Assembly: GCF_000338875.1 (NCBI RefSeq)
Contig: NZ_AOMO01000088.1
Span: 124,001 to 188,000 of the forward strand
Source of the DNA: Vibrio mimicus CAIM 602
Lineage (GTDB): Bacteria > Pseudomonadota > Gammaproteobacteria > Enterobacterales > Vibrionaceae
Length of the DNA: 64,000 nucleotides
Reading direction: 5' to 3'
A model generated the notes under the pieces. That model made no database searches. It was given only the letters and a program-made list of their open reading frames with translations, and was not told the DNA's origin. Below are positions 8,823 to 18,048 of the stretch, in pieces; position 1 is the stretch's first letter, and the number at the start of each line of letters is the position of its first letter. Position numbers and translations under genes: made by a program.

Positions 8823-10086
8823 ATGGAAGTTTTGGTATTAGGCAGTGGTGTCGTGGGTTTAACCAGCGCTTGGTATCTCGCGCAAGCTGGCCATAATGTC
8901 ACGGTTATTGATCGCCAGCCACGCAGCGCCGAAGAGACCAGCTTTGCTAACGCAGGGCAAATTTCCTATGGCTACTCTTCCCCTTGGGCAGCACCGGGCA
9001 TTCCGCAAAAAGCGCTCAAATGGATGCTGGAAGAACATGCGCCACTTAAAATCCAACCTTCGCTCGATCCAACATTATTGAGCTGGATGGGTAAGATGCT
9101 GCTCAACTGTCAGCTCTCTCGTTATCAAGTCAACAAATCCCGTATGCTGGCGATTGCCAACCATAGCCGCGAATGTTTAAAAGCGCTCAACCAAGCCTAT
9201 CAACTGAATTACCAAGGGCGTCAGCGCGGTACACTGCAAGTATTTCGTGATGAAAAGCAACTAGCCGCGATTGAAAAAGACATGCAGCTTTTAGCACAAA
9301 GCGGTGTACGTTTTGAATTGCTGAATGTTGCGCAGTGTCTAACCCATGAACCGGGGCTTGCCCCCGTGCAAGAGAAGTTAGTTGGCGGGCTTTGGCTACC
9401 GGATGATGAAACCGGTGATTGCTACTTGTTCTGTCAGCAATTGACAGAGCTGGCGCAGCAGCAAGGTGTACGTTTTCAATTTAACTGCCACATCCAGCAA
9501 TTGGTTTATGAGGGCAAAAAGATCATCGGTGTCCAAACCGATTCAGGGCTCATCAAAGCCGATGCTTATGTGGTTGCGCTAGGCAGTTATTCCACTCAAT
9601 TCCTTAAACCTTTGGGCATTGATATTCCGGTTTATCCCGTCAAAGGCTATTCACTGACCTTACCTATTATTGATGAGAACTACGCCCCGCAATCGACCGT
9701 GATGGATGAAACTTATAAGGTTGCGCTGACTCGTTTTGCCGATCGGATCCGCGTGGCGGGAACCGCCGAGCTAGCGGGGTTTGATCCTGCTATTCCGCAA
9801 GCTCGCAAAGCAAACTATTGAGATGGTGGTACGCGATCTCTTCCCGCATGGCGGTGATTTCACTCAAGGACAGTTCTGGACCGGGTTTCGTCCTATGACG
9901 CCAGATGGTACGCCGATTATCGGAGCCACTCCGTACACTAACCTTTATACCAATACAGGGCACGGTACATTGGGTTGGACTATGGCCTGTGGTTCAGCCA
10001 GCATTTTGGCTGATGTAATGACCCATGGAGAAAGTGCGCTTAGCTCGTTAGGGCTCGATCTCTTCCGATATCCTAAAGCCTCCTAA
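8823..10086 (+). pseudogene. dadA: D-amino acid dehydrogenase small subunit, frameshifted
   Basis: DadA oxidises D-amino acids, chiefly D-alanine, to keto acids at the membrane using FAD. The N-terminal part has the dinucleotide motif VLGSGVVGLTSAWYL; the C-terminal part has FWTGFRPMTPDGTP and NTGHGTLGWTMACGS, all standard for DadA. The two parts are in different frames. The first frame stops at 9821 after an extra base near 9810 (AAA-G-CAA); removing one base gives ARKQTIEMVVRDLFP and a 420-residue protein of usual length. The start at 8823 has GAGGAG a few bases upstream and matches the family N-terminus. Loss would remove the FAD/substrate-closing C-terminal third. Either a true pseudogene or a sequencing error. 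Confidence 0.85.
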
Positions 10087-10461
10087 CCTCATACCTTGCA
10101 ATCACACTGCCACATATTCAGCGGTGGCAGTGCGCATCATCAGATTGTCCAAGCAGCACGTAAACAGCGTAAAACTTCAATTAAGCGGTCAATTTGTAGT
10201 CGTTTCTCATTTATCCTCAAGCAACTTAACTAAAGCATAAAATTTTCATCTAGCACATCTCGCCCACCGGATTGACCAACAATTCACCACATCGACTTAT
10301 TCGCATCCAGCTGTACAGCAAATGAACAGGTTTTGTGTTCATCGTCACGCATCCTTACTTTGCCAGATAAAAGAATTAACAATTAGATTACAAAAAGCTT
10401 AATATGTCGAAAACACAACAAACACAACAAACACAACAACTCATTAACAGGGAAACTACTT
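10087..10461. other. Intergenic region dadA-symporter with inverted repeats
   Basis: This gap of 375 bases holds no convincing gene. CACTGCCAC at 10105-10113 pairs with GTGGCAGTG at 10124-10132, a stable stem after dadA but without a T-run. ATGAACA / TGTTCAT with a 7-base spacer (10322-10342) is a possible operator. The part next to the symporter start is A-rich and carries a 9-base tandem repeat. The symporter promoter should lie here. Confidence 0.5.
10412..10438. repeat. Tandem repeat, AACACAACA three times
   Basis: Three exact head-to-tail copies of the 9-mer AACACAACA lie 24-50 bases upstream of the symporter ATG, inside the likely untranslated leader. A change in copy number would alter leader length. 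Confidence 0.85.
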
Positions 10462-12012
10462 ATGCAGTCATTTGTTGATTTTCTGAATGGAATCATCTGG
10501 AGTCCGGCGCTGATTTACCTCTGCCTTGGCGCTGGCTTGTTTTATTCCATTCTGACTCGTTTTGTACAAGTTCGACATTTCTTCGAAATGTGGCGACTAC
10601 TCCTTAACAATAAGGAGTCCTCAAAAGGCATCTCCTCTTTCCAAGCACTGGCCGTATCACTATCAGGCCGTGTAGGTACAGGTAACATTGCAGGTGTTGC
10701 TGCGGCGATCGGTTTTGGTGGCCCTGGCGCAGTATTTTGGATGTGGACGGTCGCATTTTTTGGTGCGGCAACCGCTTATGCGGAATCCACGCTCGCGCAA
10801 ATTTATAAAGAAGAAGATAACGGTGAATTCCGTGGTGGCCCGGCTTACTACATCGAAAAAGCCATGGGTCAAAAATGGTATGCCTGGATCTTCGCGATTG
10901 CCACCATCTTTGCCTGTGGGGTGTTGCTACCTGGCGTACAATCCAACAGTATTGGTAATGCTGTTGAATCGGCGTTTGGTTCTGGCCCTATGATTGAAAC
11001 CGCTATCGGCACCTTTAGTTTCGCCAAAGTTTTCACCGGTACTGTCGTTTCTATCCTACTCGGCTTCATTATTTTTGGTGGTGTAAAACGAATCGCAAGC
11101 TTCACCCAGATCGTCGTGCCTTTTATGGCGCTGGCTTACATCATCACGGCCTTTGTGATCATCCTGCTCAATATCGGTGAAATTCCACGCATCGTAGCCA
11201 TGATTGTAGGTGATGCGTTCTCACCAATGGCGGGTGTAGGTGCGGCAATCGGTTGGGGGGTAAAACGTGGTGTTTACTCTAACGAAGCTGGTCAAGGTAC
11301 TGGTCCACACGCAGCAGCAGCTGCCAGTGTTGAACACCCAGCTCAGCAAGGCTTGGTGCAATCTTTCTCCATCTATATTGATACCTTGATGGTCTGTTCT
11401 GCGACTGCGTTTATGATTTTGATCACTGGTGCTTACAACGTGCATGGTGCGGGTGAAGGCATCTTCTTAGTACAAAATCTGCCTGCCGATATCATTGCCA
11501 GCAGTCCAGCCTTTACTCAAATTGCGGTAGACAGTGCCCTACCCGGCATTGGTAAACCTTTCGTGGCGTTTGCGCTGTTCTTCTTCGCGTTCACCACCAT
11601 TCTGGCTTATTACTACATCGCTGAAACCAACGTCGCTTACATTCGCCGTACGCTCAAAGTGGATGGCCTGATGTTTGTACTGAAAATTGCGCTGATGACC
11701 GCTGTGTTCTACGGTACCGTCAAAACAGCCAACTTGGCATGGGCTTTGGGTGACGTAGGGGTAGGTTTGATGGCTTGGCTCAACATCGTCGGCATCATCA
11801 TTATCTTCTTTATGTCTAAGCCAACCATGGCGGCGCTAAAAGATTATGAAGAGCAGCAAAAGCAAGGTGTGACGGAATTCATTTTCAACCCAGTGAAACT
11901 TGGCATCAAAGGTGCCACTTACTGGGAAGGAAAATACCTACGCAAAACGGGCAAAGCACCGAAAGCTGAGGTAAAAGAGACCCATGAGGTAGAGCAAACT
12001 AGCTCAATATAA
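10462..12012 (+). CDS. Sodium/alanine symporter (AGCS family)
   Basis: This is a 516-residue inner-membrane transporter with about 10-11 hydrophobic helices. AGCS carriers bring in alanine or glycine with Na+. Family motifs seen are the QALAVSLSGRVGTGNIAGVA block at about 60-80 and GVKRGVYSNEAGQGTGPHAAA at about 265-285, which form the substrate/Na+ site region. AACAGGGAAAC lies just before the ATG as a ribosome binding site. It follows dadA, so uptake and breakdown of alanine are encoded side by side, though a 375-base gap and an own terminator suggest separate transcription. The C-terminal 45 residues are charged and probably cytoplasmic. Confidence 0.93.
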   Translation: MQSFVDFLNGIIWSPALIYLCLGAGLFYSILTRFVQVRHFFEMWRLLLNNKESSKGISSFQALAVSLSGRVGTGNIAGVAAAIGFGGPGAVFWMWTVAFFGAATAYAESTLAQIYKEEDNGEFRGGPAYYIEKAMGQKWYAWIFAIATIFACGVLLPGVQSNSIGNAVESAFGSGPMIETAIGTFSFAKVFTGTVVSILLGFIIFGGVKRIASFTQIVVPFMALAYIITAFVIILLNIGEIPRIVAMIVGDAFSPMAGVGAAIGWGVKRGVYSNEAGQGTGPHAAAAASVEHPAQQGLVQSFSIYIDTLMVCSATAFMILITGAYNVHGAGEGIFLVQNLPADIIASSPAFTQIAVDSALPGIGKPFVAFALFFFAFTTILAYYYIAETNVAYIRRTLKVDGLMFVLKIALMTAVFYGTVKTANLAWALGDVGVGLMAWLNIVGIIIIFFMSKPTMAALKDYEEQQKQGVTEFIFNPVKLGIKGATYWEGKYLRKTGKAPKAEVKETHEVEQTSSI

Positions 12013-12040
12013 GAAAAAGCAGTGAACACAACAGTAAGTC

Positions 12041-12069
12041 AAAGGGTTAGCATCTGCTAACCCTTTTTT
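12041..12069 (+). terminator. Intrinsic terminator after the symporter gene
   Basis: AAAGGGTTAGC pairs with GCTAACCCTTT around ATCT and is followed by a run of T, 29 bases after the symporter stop. Confidence 0.9.
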
Positions 12070-12103
12070 TATGCTTATCAACGTAAACGAATGAACCTTC
12101 AGA

Positions 12104-14086
12104 TTACTTAGATTTAGGTTCTATGATGTTGAACCAGAATTCAAAGTTATCCAGCATGCCTGCAATATCACTCAGAGCTTTCGCGTTGCCTTCTATTTTC
12201 GCGTTACCTTCTTTGGCTAACTGAGTAATGGTGGTTTTACCCATCAAGACTTTGTTGAGCTCAGCACGATTGATGATGAGTGTCATATCCGGCGTATCCG
12301 ATTGAATGCCTTTTAGGTTATTCAAGTGGGCGTTTTCCAGTTCTACCAAGAATTTCTCGTTCACATCAGGTAGAACAAAGTTAATGGTGTAATCCACACC
12401 TGCCGCTTTATCCCCATTTAGGCGCACGCCGAGATAATCAAGGAACAGTTCTGTATCCATGGCGACAACCATGTCGGTACTCGCCGTTTTTGTCGCGCTC
12501 ACTTTTGGCAGGCCATTACGTAATTCGTAAGCCCCCATTAAGTATGTATTACGCTCACCTGCGGATTCGCTCTGGTACCCCAATTGCTCCAAACAATCCG
12601 CCTGCAGGTAGCGCGCTTGCTTATTGCTCGGCTCTGCAAATACCGCTTTATCGACGATTTCAGCACACCAACGGTATTCCCCTTTGCTGAAGGCGTCTTG
12701 CCCCATTTTGAGTACGTTATCCATCCCTCCCATTGCTGCGACGTATTTAGGTGCAGCATCAGTCGGAGCAAGTGGGCGCAAAGTAGCAGGATTCATATCA
12801 AAGTAACCCAGATATTTGTTGATCACAGCTTTGGCGTTGCGGTGGTAACTGCCGTGATAACCACGGTTGTACCATTCATGTGCCAGCACATCAGGAACAT
12901 GGAATTCATCTTGAATCTCATTAATGGTCACACCATGGTTGGCCAGTCGCAGCGCTTGATCATGAATATAGCCGTACATATCACGCTGTTTACGCAGGAA
13001 TAGATTGATATCGTCATTCCCCCAACGTGGCCAAGTGTGCGAAGCAAACATCACATTCGCCTCTTTCGCGTACATGTGAATTGATTCGTTGATGTACTTG
13101 CTCCACGCTTTGGCATCACGCACTTCTGCGCCACGCAGGGTGTAAACATTGTGTAGGCCACCTACTGTGTTTTCCGCCATCCACAGCGCTTTAAACTGTG
13201 GGAAGTACGTATTCATTTCGGCAGGTGCTTCAGTCCCCGGCGTGTTTTGGAATTCCATGGTGATACCGTCAATAACCATGGTTTCAGTTTGCTTTGTGAT
13301 CACTTTTGTGGGCGCAATTAAACTCACTTCACCTTGTGCAACCCCCTTACCAATCGCAGCATCCACTTGACCGGTAGCGCCTTTAGGCAGAGCGTTGCCA
13401 TATTGATAAGTGGTTCTGCGTGACATGGCATTACCGGCCAATACATTTTCAGCAACCGCATGATTTAAGAAACCTTTCGGAGCAATGACCTGTACTTCAC
13501 CGCGATCGACCTGCTCCTGACTGACGATACCTTTTACGCCACCAAAATGGTCCGCATGAGCATGACTGTAAACCACCGCTTTCACCGGACGCTCACCTAA
13601 TTCTTTATTCACAAAATCCAGTGCAGCTTTTGATGTAGCAGGAACCGTAAGTGGGTCAAAAACAATCCATCCCGTATCACCTTGAACAAAAGTGATGTTC
13701 GCCAGATCGTAGCCACGCACCTGATAAATTCTATCCGTCACTTTATACAGACCGTGGTGCATGTTCAGTTGTGCCTGACGCTGCAGGCTTGGGTGAATAC
13801 TGTCGTAATCACGGCCATCTAATAAGAAGTTGTAGTTACCCAATTCCCAAACGACTTTACCGCTCGCGTCTTTAATTTTGAGATCTTTTTGCTGAGCGAT
13901 AAGTCCTTTTTCAACCAATTTGAAATCTTCTTTATCCGCAAACGGTAAAGTGTTGCGTTGCTCCGCAGCGAAAGTTTGAGTGGTTGCACTTGGCGCTTTA
14001 GCATCAGAGGTGAAAGAGGTCGCTAAAACTGGGGTGGAGGTGGCAATCAACACAGCCAACAGAGTGGGTTTACAGACTGTTTTCAT
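12104..14086 (-). CDS. Periplasmic alkyl sulfatase (metallo-beta-lactamase fold, SdsA-like)
   Basis: This is a 660-residue protein with a signal peptide (about 1-22, cleaved near VLA-TSF). The metallo-beta-lactamase domain has YSHAHADHFGG (HxHxDH zinc site) at about residues 170-180, with further metal ligands expected near AENTVGGLHN and ASHTWPRWG. A dimerisation domain and a C-terminal SCP2-like domain fill the last 250 residues, as in SdsA1-type secondary alkyl sulfatases, which release sulfate from alkyl sulfate esters. The length matches the family. A LysR gene lies 102 bases upstream on the same strand and may control it. The natural substrate is not known from sequence. Confidence 0.9.
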   Translation of the reverse strand: MKTVCKPTLLAVLIATSTPVLATSFTSDAKAPSATTQTFAAEQRNTLPFADKEDFKLVEKGLIAQQKDLKIKDASGKVVWELGNYNFLLDGRDYDSIHPSLQRQAQLNMHHGLYKVTDRIYQVRGYDLANITFVQGDTGWIVFDPLTVPATSKAALDFVNKELGERPVKAVVYSHAHADHFGGVKGIVSQEQVDRGEVQVIAPKGFLNHAVAENVLAGNAMSRRTTYQYGNALPKGATGQVDAAIGKGVAQGEVSLIAPTKVITKQTETMVIDGITMEFQNTPGTEAPAEMNTYFPQFKALWMAENTVGGLHNVYTLRGAEVRDAKAWSKYINESIHMYAKEANVMFASHTWPRWGNDDINLFLRKQRDMYGYIHDQALRLANHGVTINEIQDEFHVPDVLAHEWYNRGYHGSYHRNAKAVINKYLGYFDMNPATLRPLAPTDAAPKYVAAMGGMDNVLKMGQDAFSKGEYRWCAEIVDKAVFAEPSNKQARYLQADCLEQLGYQSESAGERNTYLMGAYELRNGLPKVSATKTASTDMVVAMDTELFLDYLGVRLNGDKAAGVDYTINFVLPDVNEKFLVELENAHLNNLKGIQSDTPDMTLIINRAELNKVLMGKTTITQLAKEGNAKIEGNAKALSDIAGMLDNFEFWFNIIEPKSK

Positions 14087-14188
14087 TGAGAATCTCTCTT
14101 ATCTTAGTAGGGAACAGGGACAAGAATAAGAGAGAAATTGATGCAGAACGATTCGCCTAACAATAATCAATAATTAAGCATTGCTTAA

Positions 14189-15133
14189 CTATTGGGAGAA
14201 GACTTCCTCAATCTGCTCACGTAACCAAATCAAGCCTTTATCTTGTTGCTTGGCTTTATGCCAACACATAAACGTAGGAACTGGCCGCATCTCAAACGGC
14301 AATGACTGAATGTGTAAACCCAATTTTTCCGCCCACATATCTGCCAAGCGTTTTGGTGTGAAGCAGAGTAGATCGGTGACGGAAGCGGTAGCCATCAAAT
14401 TGAGCATAGAGTCACTTTGGTAATGAACTTTGCGAGCTGGCAAAGCTTGATCAAGCAAACTGGAAAACAGGTAATGACCAAAACGGCGACTGGTTAATGC
14501 AGTGTGTTTTTCGTCAAAAAACTGCTGAAAAGTGAGCGTTTCTCCCAACCGTGGATGATTTTTGGCGTATACCACCACTAACGCTTCTTCTGCAATCTGA
14601 GTGGTAATAATGGAAGGATGGCTGATGGGCAATGAGGCTAAAAACAGGTCTGCTTCTCGCTCACTTAATACCTGACTGGGTGTGAAATGATCGTCTTCAT
14701 AAGGCTTTAGATTTACGGTGATGTGCGGTGCAACTTCGCTGATTTTTCGCAGTAGTTGCGGCAATACCACTAGGTCAAAATAGCCATGCCCACCAATCAC
14801 AAACTCCCGAGTGCTGGTTGCAGGATCAAAACTGGCATTGGTTTCTAACCCAAAACGAATAGCACTCAATCCTGCGGAAACATGCTTGTGCATGTTGAGA
14901 GCATACTGAGTCGGTTGTAGGCCACGTCCTTGTCGTACAAACAGAGGTTCCCCGACTTGATCTCGTAATCGAGATAAATTCTGACTCACCGCTGCGGATG
15001 TCATATTCAACTTATCCGCGGCTTTATTGACTGAGCCTAACGTCATCACAGCATCAAACACCGTCAGTAAATTTAAGTCATAGTCGCGCAGCATAATCAA
15101 TTCGATATCCATGGTTGGGAACTCAGCGATCAT
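14189..15133 (-). CDS. LysR-family transcriptional regulator upstream of the alkyl sulfatase gene
   Basis: This LysR protein has up to 314 residues. The helix-turn-helix lies near the N-terminus (LTVFDAVMTLGSVNKAADKLNMT) and a LysR ligand domain covers about 100-305. Three Met codons in the first 14 residues (15133, 15112, 15094) are possible starts; the one at 15094 (MLRDYDLNLL) fits the usual LysR N-terminus best, but no strong ribosome site decides between them, so the longest form is listed. It is upstream of and in the same direction as the alkyl sulfatase gene. The ligand is unknown; control of the sulfatase is inferred from position. Confidence 0.87.
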   Translation of the reverse strand: MIAEFPTMDIELIMLRDYDLNLLTVFDAVMTLGSVNKAADKLNMTSAAVSQNLSRLRDQVGEPLFVRQGRGLQPTQYALNMHKHVSAGLSAIRFGLETNASFDPATSTREFVIGGHGYFDLVVLPQLLRKISEVAPHITVNLKPYEDDHFTPSQVLSEREADLFLASLPISHPSIITTQIAEEALVVVYAKNHPRLGETLTFQQFFDEKHTALTSRRFGHYLFSSLLDQALPARKVHYQSDSMLNLMATASVTDLLCFTPKRLADMWAEKLGLHIQSLPFEMRPVPTFMCWHKAKQQDKGLIWLREQIEEVFSQ

Positions 15134-15253
15134 ACCCGATCTGATACGGATTGCCTTTCTCCGTCATGGCTTAATGTTATTGAGTTAACTTTTATCGCAA
15201 GAAGCTAGGCGACAAATTCCAAGGTCGGTGATTTATTGTCGGTTTTTAAACCA

Positions 15254-15285
15254 TAAAAAAAGGGCGAGCCAATGGCTAACCCTTT
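15254..15285 (-). terminator. Intrinsic terminator after the acetate transporter gene
   Basis: On the minus strand AAAGGGTTAGCC pairs, with one mismatch, with GGCTCGCCCTTT and is followed by seven T. It lies 22 bases after the satP-like stop. Confidence 0.85.
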
Positions 15286-15306
15286 CAATGTTCCCAAAAT
15301 GATGAC

Positions 15307-15900
15307 TTATGCAGCCAGCTCTTGTGCTTTCACTGGTTGAACGCGCTTCTCACCCACAGGTAGAACTACGCGACCATATTCGTTGTTCAGCACTTGTGCC
15401 ATCGCAAAGTAGATTGCGCTTGCACCACAGAAGATGCCTTCAAAACCAGCGATGGTGCCGATCAGTTCGCTGCCAGTAAAATCACGTGCAGCTAGCAGAG
15501 CAAACAGGATGGTCAGTGAGCCAAACACAACTTGCTTCGCAGTTGGGTAGCACAGAGAACCAATGAACATAAAGCCAGTGAAGATCCCCCACAACGCCAA
15601 GTACCAGCCCATAAAAGGTGCTGGGCTTGCTGGTAATCCCATGTGTGGCATCACGATCAAGCCAACCAGAGTCAGCCAGAACAGACCGTAAGAGGTAAAT
15701 GCTGTAGTACCGAAGGTGTCACCACGCTTAAAGCACATGATGCCTACGATAACCTGACTCAGACCGCCGTAGAAAATACCCATCGCCAGAATCATAGAGT
15801 CGATTGGGAAAAAGCCTGCGTTATGGATATTAAGCAGAATGGTTGTCATACCGAAACCCATCAGACCAAGTGGTGCTGGGTTTGCTAGCTTAGTAGACAT
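15307..15900 (-). CDS. satP: Acetate/succinate transporter, GPR1/FUN34/SatP family
   Basis: This is a 197-residue inner-membrane protein with six hydrophobic helices, the standard length for SatP (YaaH). The family signature NPAPLGLMGFGMTT is at residues 7-20. Members take up acetate and succinate with protons. It is a single gene with its own terminator, between a LysR gene and the chitinase gene. Acetate uptake would fit the aceBA glyoxylate shunt encoded elsewhere in the window and chitin breakdown, which yields acetate, but no shared control is visible. Confidence 0.9.
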   Translation of the reverse strand: MSTKLANPAPLGLMGFGMTTILLNIHNAGFFPIDSMILAMGIFYGGLSQVIVGIMCFKRGDTFGTTAFTSYGLFWLTLVGLIVMPHMGLPASPAPFMGWYLALWGIFTGFMFIGSLCYPTAKQVVFGSLTILFALLAARDFTGSELIGTIAGFEGIFCGASAIYFAMAQVLNNEYGRVVLPVGEKRVQPVKAQELAA

Positions 15901-16040
15901 GTGAACCTACCTTCAGAGTGTGAATTCAAAAATGTTTGTAAAAATTACGCGCGGATTTTAATGAAGGGACAAGCAAAAGAAAAAAGATCTTATTGGAAAC
16001 TTAGATTGTAGAAACAGCTGGTTACATGTACGGATAAAAA

Positions 16041-16064
16041 ATCGCCCAAACTATATTGGGCGAT
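16041..16064 (-). terminator. Intrinsic terminator after the chitinase gene
   Basis: ATCGCCCAA and TTGGGCGAT form a perfect 9-base-pair stem around ACTATA. On the minus strand it is followed by TTTTTTA, 27 bases after the chitinase stop. Confidence 0.9.
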
Positions 16065-16090
16065 CAGATAAATAATTTAAATACAGTAAG

Positions 16091-17812
16091 TTAGCAAGCC
16101 ACTTTTTCCCAGAACCAATTAGTCTGAGTTGGTGACTCCCAAACTCCCGGACTGTTCTTAGCAATAAAGCACTGACCGTTGTAGGTCACTTTATCGCCAT
16201 TAGCCACCTGGGTGATACCTGGCTGCCACACAATAGCATCCGTTGGTGTAGGCTCCGTTGGTGGTACAGGTTCTGTCGGAGGTGTTGGCTCTGTTGGCGG
16301 CACTGGTTCAGTGGGCGGTACAGGCTCTGTCGGTGGAGGTGTCGGTTCGGTTGGCGGAGTCGGCTCACCAGACACCAACGCCCAAGGACCACCTAAAGTG
16401 GGTTCATTACCTTGCGTCCACCATTTAGCTTGGTAAATCGCACCTTTGTAACTCACCTTTTCACCACCGGTATACACTTTACCGGCATCCCATGCTGGTG
16501 TTCCACCAGTAGGCGGATCAGTAGGATCTGTCGGTAATGGATCGAGTTTTTCCACTACGCGGACTTTCGGCCAGCTCGCATGTGAGCCATACAGGTTAGT
16601 CACACACTTCTCGTAGTCACCTTTAACCAAAGCTGAGTAGGCGGTTTGGAAACCCACCAACTCACATTCAAATGAGTAACCGCCCGGACGATCTGGGTAG
16701 TACTTCCAGTTACCATCCCAGTTGGTGTAAAGCACATCGGTCGCACCATTAAGATTTAAACTGCCATAGGGCAATTGCTGCCAGCAAGTGTTCTTCTCAT
16801 CGGCCTCGATTGGAATTTGATAATGCGCAGCTAAGCCTTCCCAGTAACGAATACGGTTAACAGGCTGGCCTTTGTCTTTGTTCTGCTCACCACACTCAAT
16901 ACCACCGTTAATGATGTTGATAGTGGTGCCGAAACCGTAACCAATACCTGCATCAATTTCACGTTGTGAAGGTACCCAAGTACGATCGATTACATGCAAC
17001 ATGGCAGGTTTTGGTGCTTGCGGAGTGAGGAAGAACCAAATTGCCGAGGCAAGGTTTAGCCATGAGTCAGCCACTAAGCCCGGGTTATTGAGCAATACTG
17101 TTGCATCACCATCAAACATAACCTCTGAGAAAGCGCCGTAGTTAAAGTGGTAAGAAAGCTGTTTTGCACCACGACCGAAATACCCCTGCCCTGTTGCACA
17201 AGGCCACTTTTTATTCTGCCAATCGTTTTGGCCACAACCTGTGGTGTAACCGGTTTGACCTTCTGACCAGCCCATTTCCCGCACATGAACCAGAGCTTGT
17301 TGCCACTCTTCCAGTGCTAATGGGTTATCAGAGATATTGTCCTTAGAAATATGCCCGCCCGTCTCCTGAGCAAAGTGTGCAAAGGCAGTAACGATCGATT
17401 TTTTACAAATTGCATCTGAGTTACGGCCATCCGTATATTCAGCACAAAATGCTGGGAATTTACCAATCGCACGTAAGAAACGAGTATAGGTATATTCAGG
17501 CGCAGCCATATGAGTGAGGAAATTCCACTCAGACGCTGGGAATACCCGCTCAGCACGTTTTACGTTATCAGGATTGGTTGCCTGCCCCGGCTCAATCGCA
17601 TCAACAACCGTATTCGGTCTAGTGGCTAACGCATTGGACCATATGGCATACATAGGATTCGCGGTTTTTGCTTGCTCGGCCGCAGCAACATCTGCTTTGG
17701 CTACCACATAGCCACCCGGGTTGAGTGGGTCAGGTTGAATGTTGATTGCCGCTTGTGCGGGTAATGCGCAAGCAATGGCTACCCACCACGCCGTGTGTTT
17801 CAGTTTAAACAT
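16091..17812 (-). CDS. Secreted GH19 chitinase with two carbohydrate-binding modules
   Basis: This 573-residue secreted enzyme hydrolyses chitin. A signal peptide covers 1-21 (cleavage after AQA). The GH19 catalytic domain covers about 90-430, with FAQETGGH (E150 is the likely catalytic acid) and GYFGRGAKQLSYHFNYG. After it comes a CBM5/12 chitin-binding module with AKWWTQG (about 440-485), a Pro-Thr-Glu repeat linker of about 45 residues, and a second shorter binding module (about 525-573) ending in a Cys. The ATG at 17812 has AAGGA nine bases upstream; an in-frame TTG seven codons earlier lacks support. The gene is monocistronic and lies next to guaA. Confidence 0.93.
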   Translation of the reverse strand: MFKLKHTAWWVAIACALPAQAAINIQPDPLNPGGYVVAKADVAAAEQAKTANPMYAIWSNALATRPNTVVDAIEPGQATNPDNVKRAERVFPASEWNFLTHMAAPEYTYTRFLRAIGKFPAFCAEYTDGRNSDAICKKSIVTAFAHFAQETGGHISKDNISDNPLALEEWQQALVHVREMGWSEGQTGYTTGCGQNDWQNKKWPCATGQGYFGRGAKQLSYHFNYGAFSEVMFDGDATVLLNNPGLVADSWLNLASAIWFFLTPQAPKPAMLHVIDRTWVPSQREIDAGIGYGFGTTINIINGGIECGEQNKDKGQPVNRIRYWEGLAAHYQIPIEADEKNTCWQQLPYGSLNLNGATDVLYTNWDGNWKYYPDRPGGYSFECELVGFQTAYSALVKGDYEKCVTNLYGSHASWPKVRVVEKLDPLPTDPTDPPTGGTPAWDAGKVYTGGEKVSYKGAIYQAKWWTQGNEPTLGGPWALVSGEPTPPTEPTPPPTEPVPPTEPVPPTEPTPPTEPVPPTEPTPTDAIVWQPGITQVANGDKVTYNGQCFIAKNSPGVWESPTQTNWFWEKVAC

Positions 17813-18000
17813 AGGTGAAAGTCCTTCTCTCAAGTTGGAAATCCTATTGAGAGTAGGCCTACCGATTACTTTTTTAATAGGAAAAATAAAGAAATAAACC
17901 AGAAATGCGAGCCATTTCCGGACGATGTAAATCGTACGCCTGCGTGCTACACCAAGTTTTTGAACGGAAATACAAATTCAACATATTCTGTTGATAAAAG

Positions 18001-18031
18001 AAAAAACCTCAGGTTATGCCTGAGGTTTTTT
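18001..18031. terminator. Bidirectional-looking terminator after guaA
   Basis: AAAAAACCTCAGG pairs with CCTGAGGTTTTTT around TTATG. On the minus strand it ends guaA; the T-runs on both sides could also stop transcripts from the left. Confidence 0.92.
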
Positions 18032-18048
18032 ATGCTATTTAAGGAAGA

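Noticed and set aside
12584..13003. 139-codon open frame opposite the alkyl sulfatase
   Set aside because: It is antisense to a confident gene, with no motif and no ribosome site worth noting.
16212..16436. Gly/Val/Ser-repeat open frame on the plus strand
   Set aside because: It is only the complement of the chitinase Pro-Thr-Glu linker.
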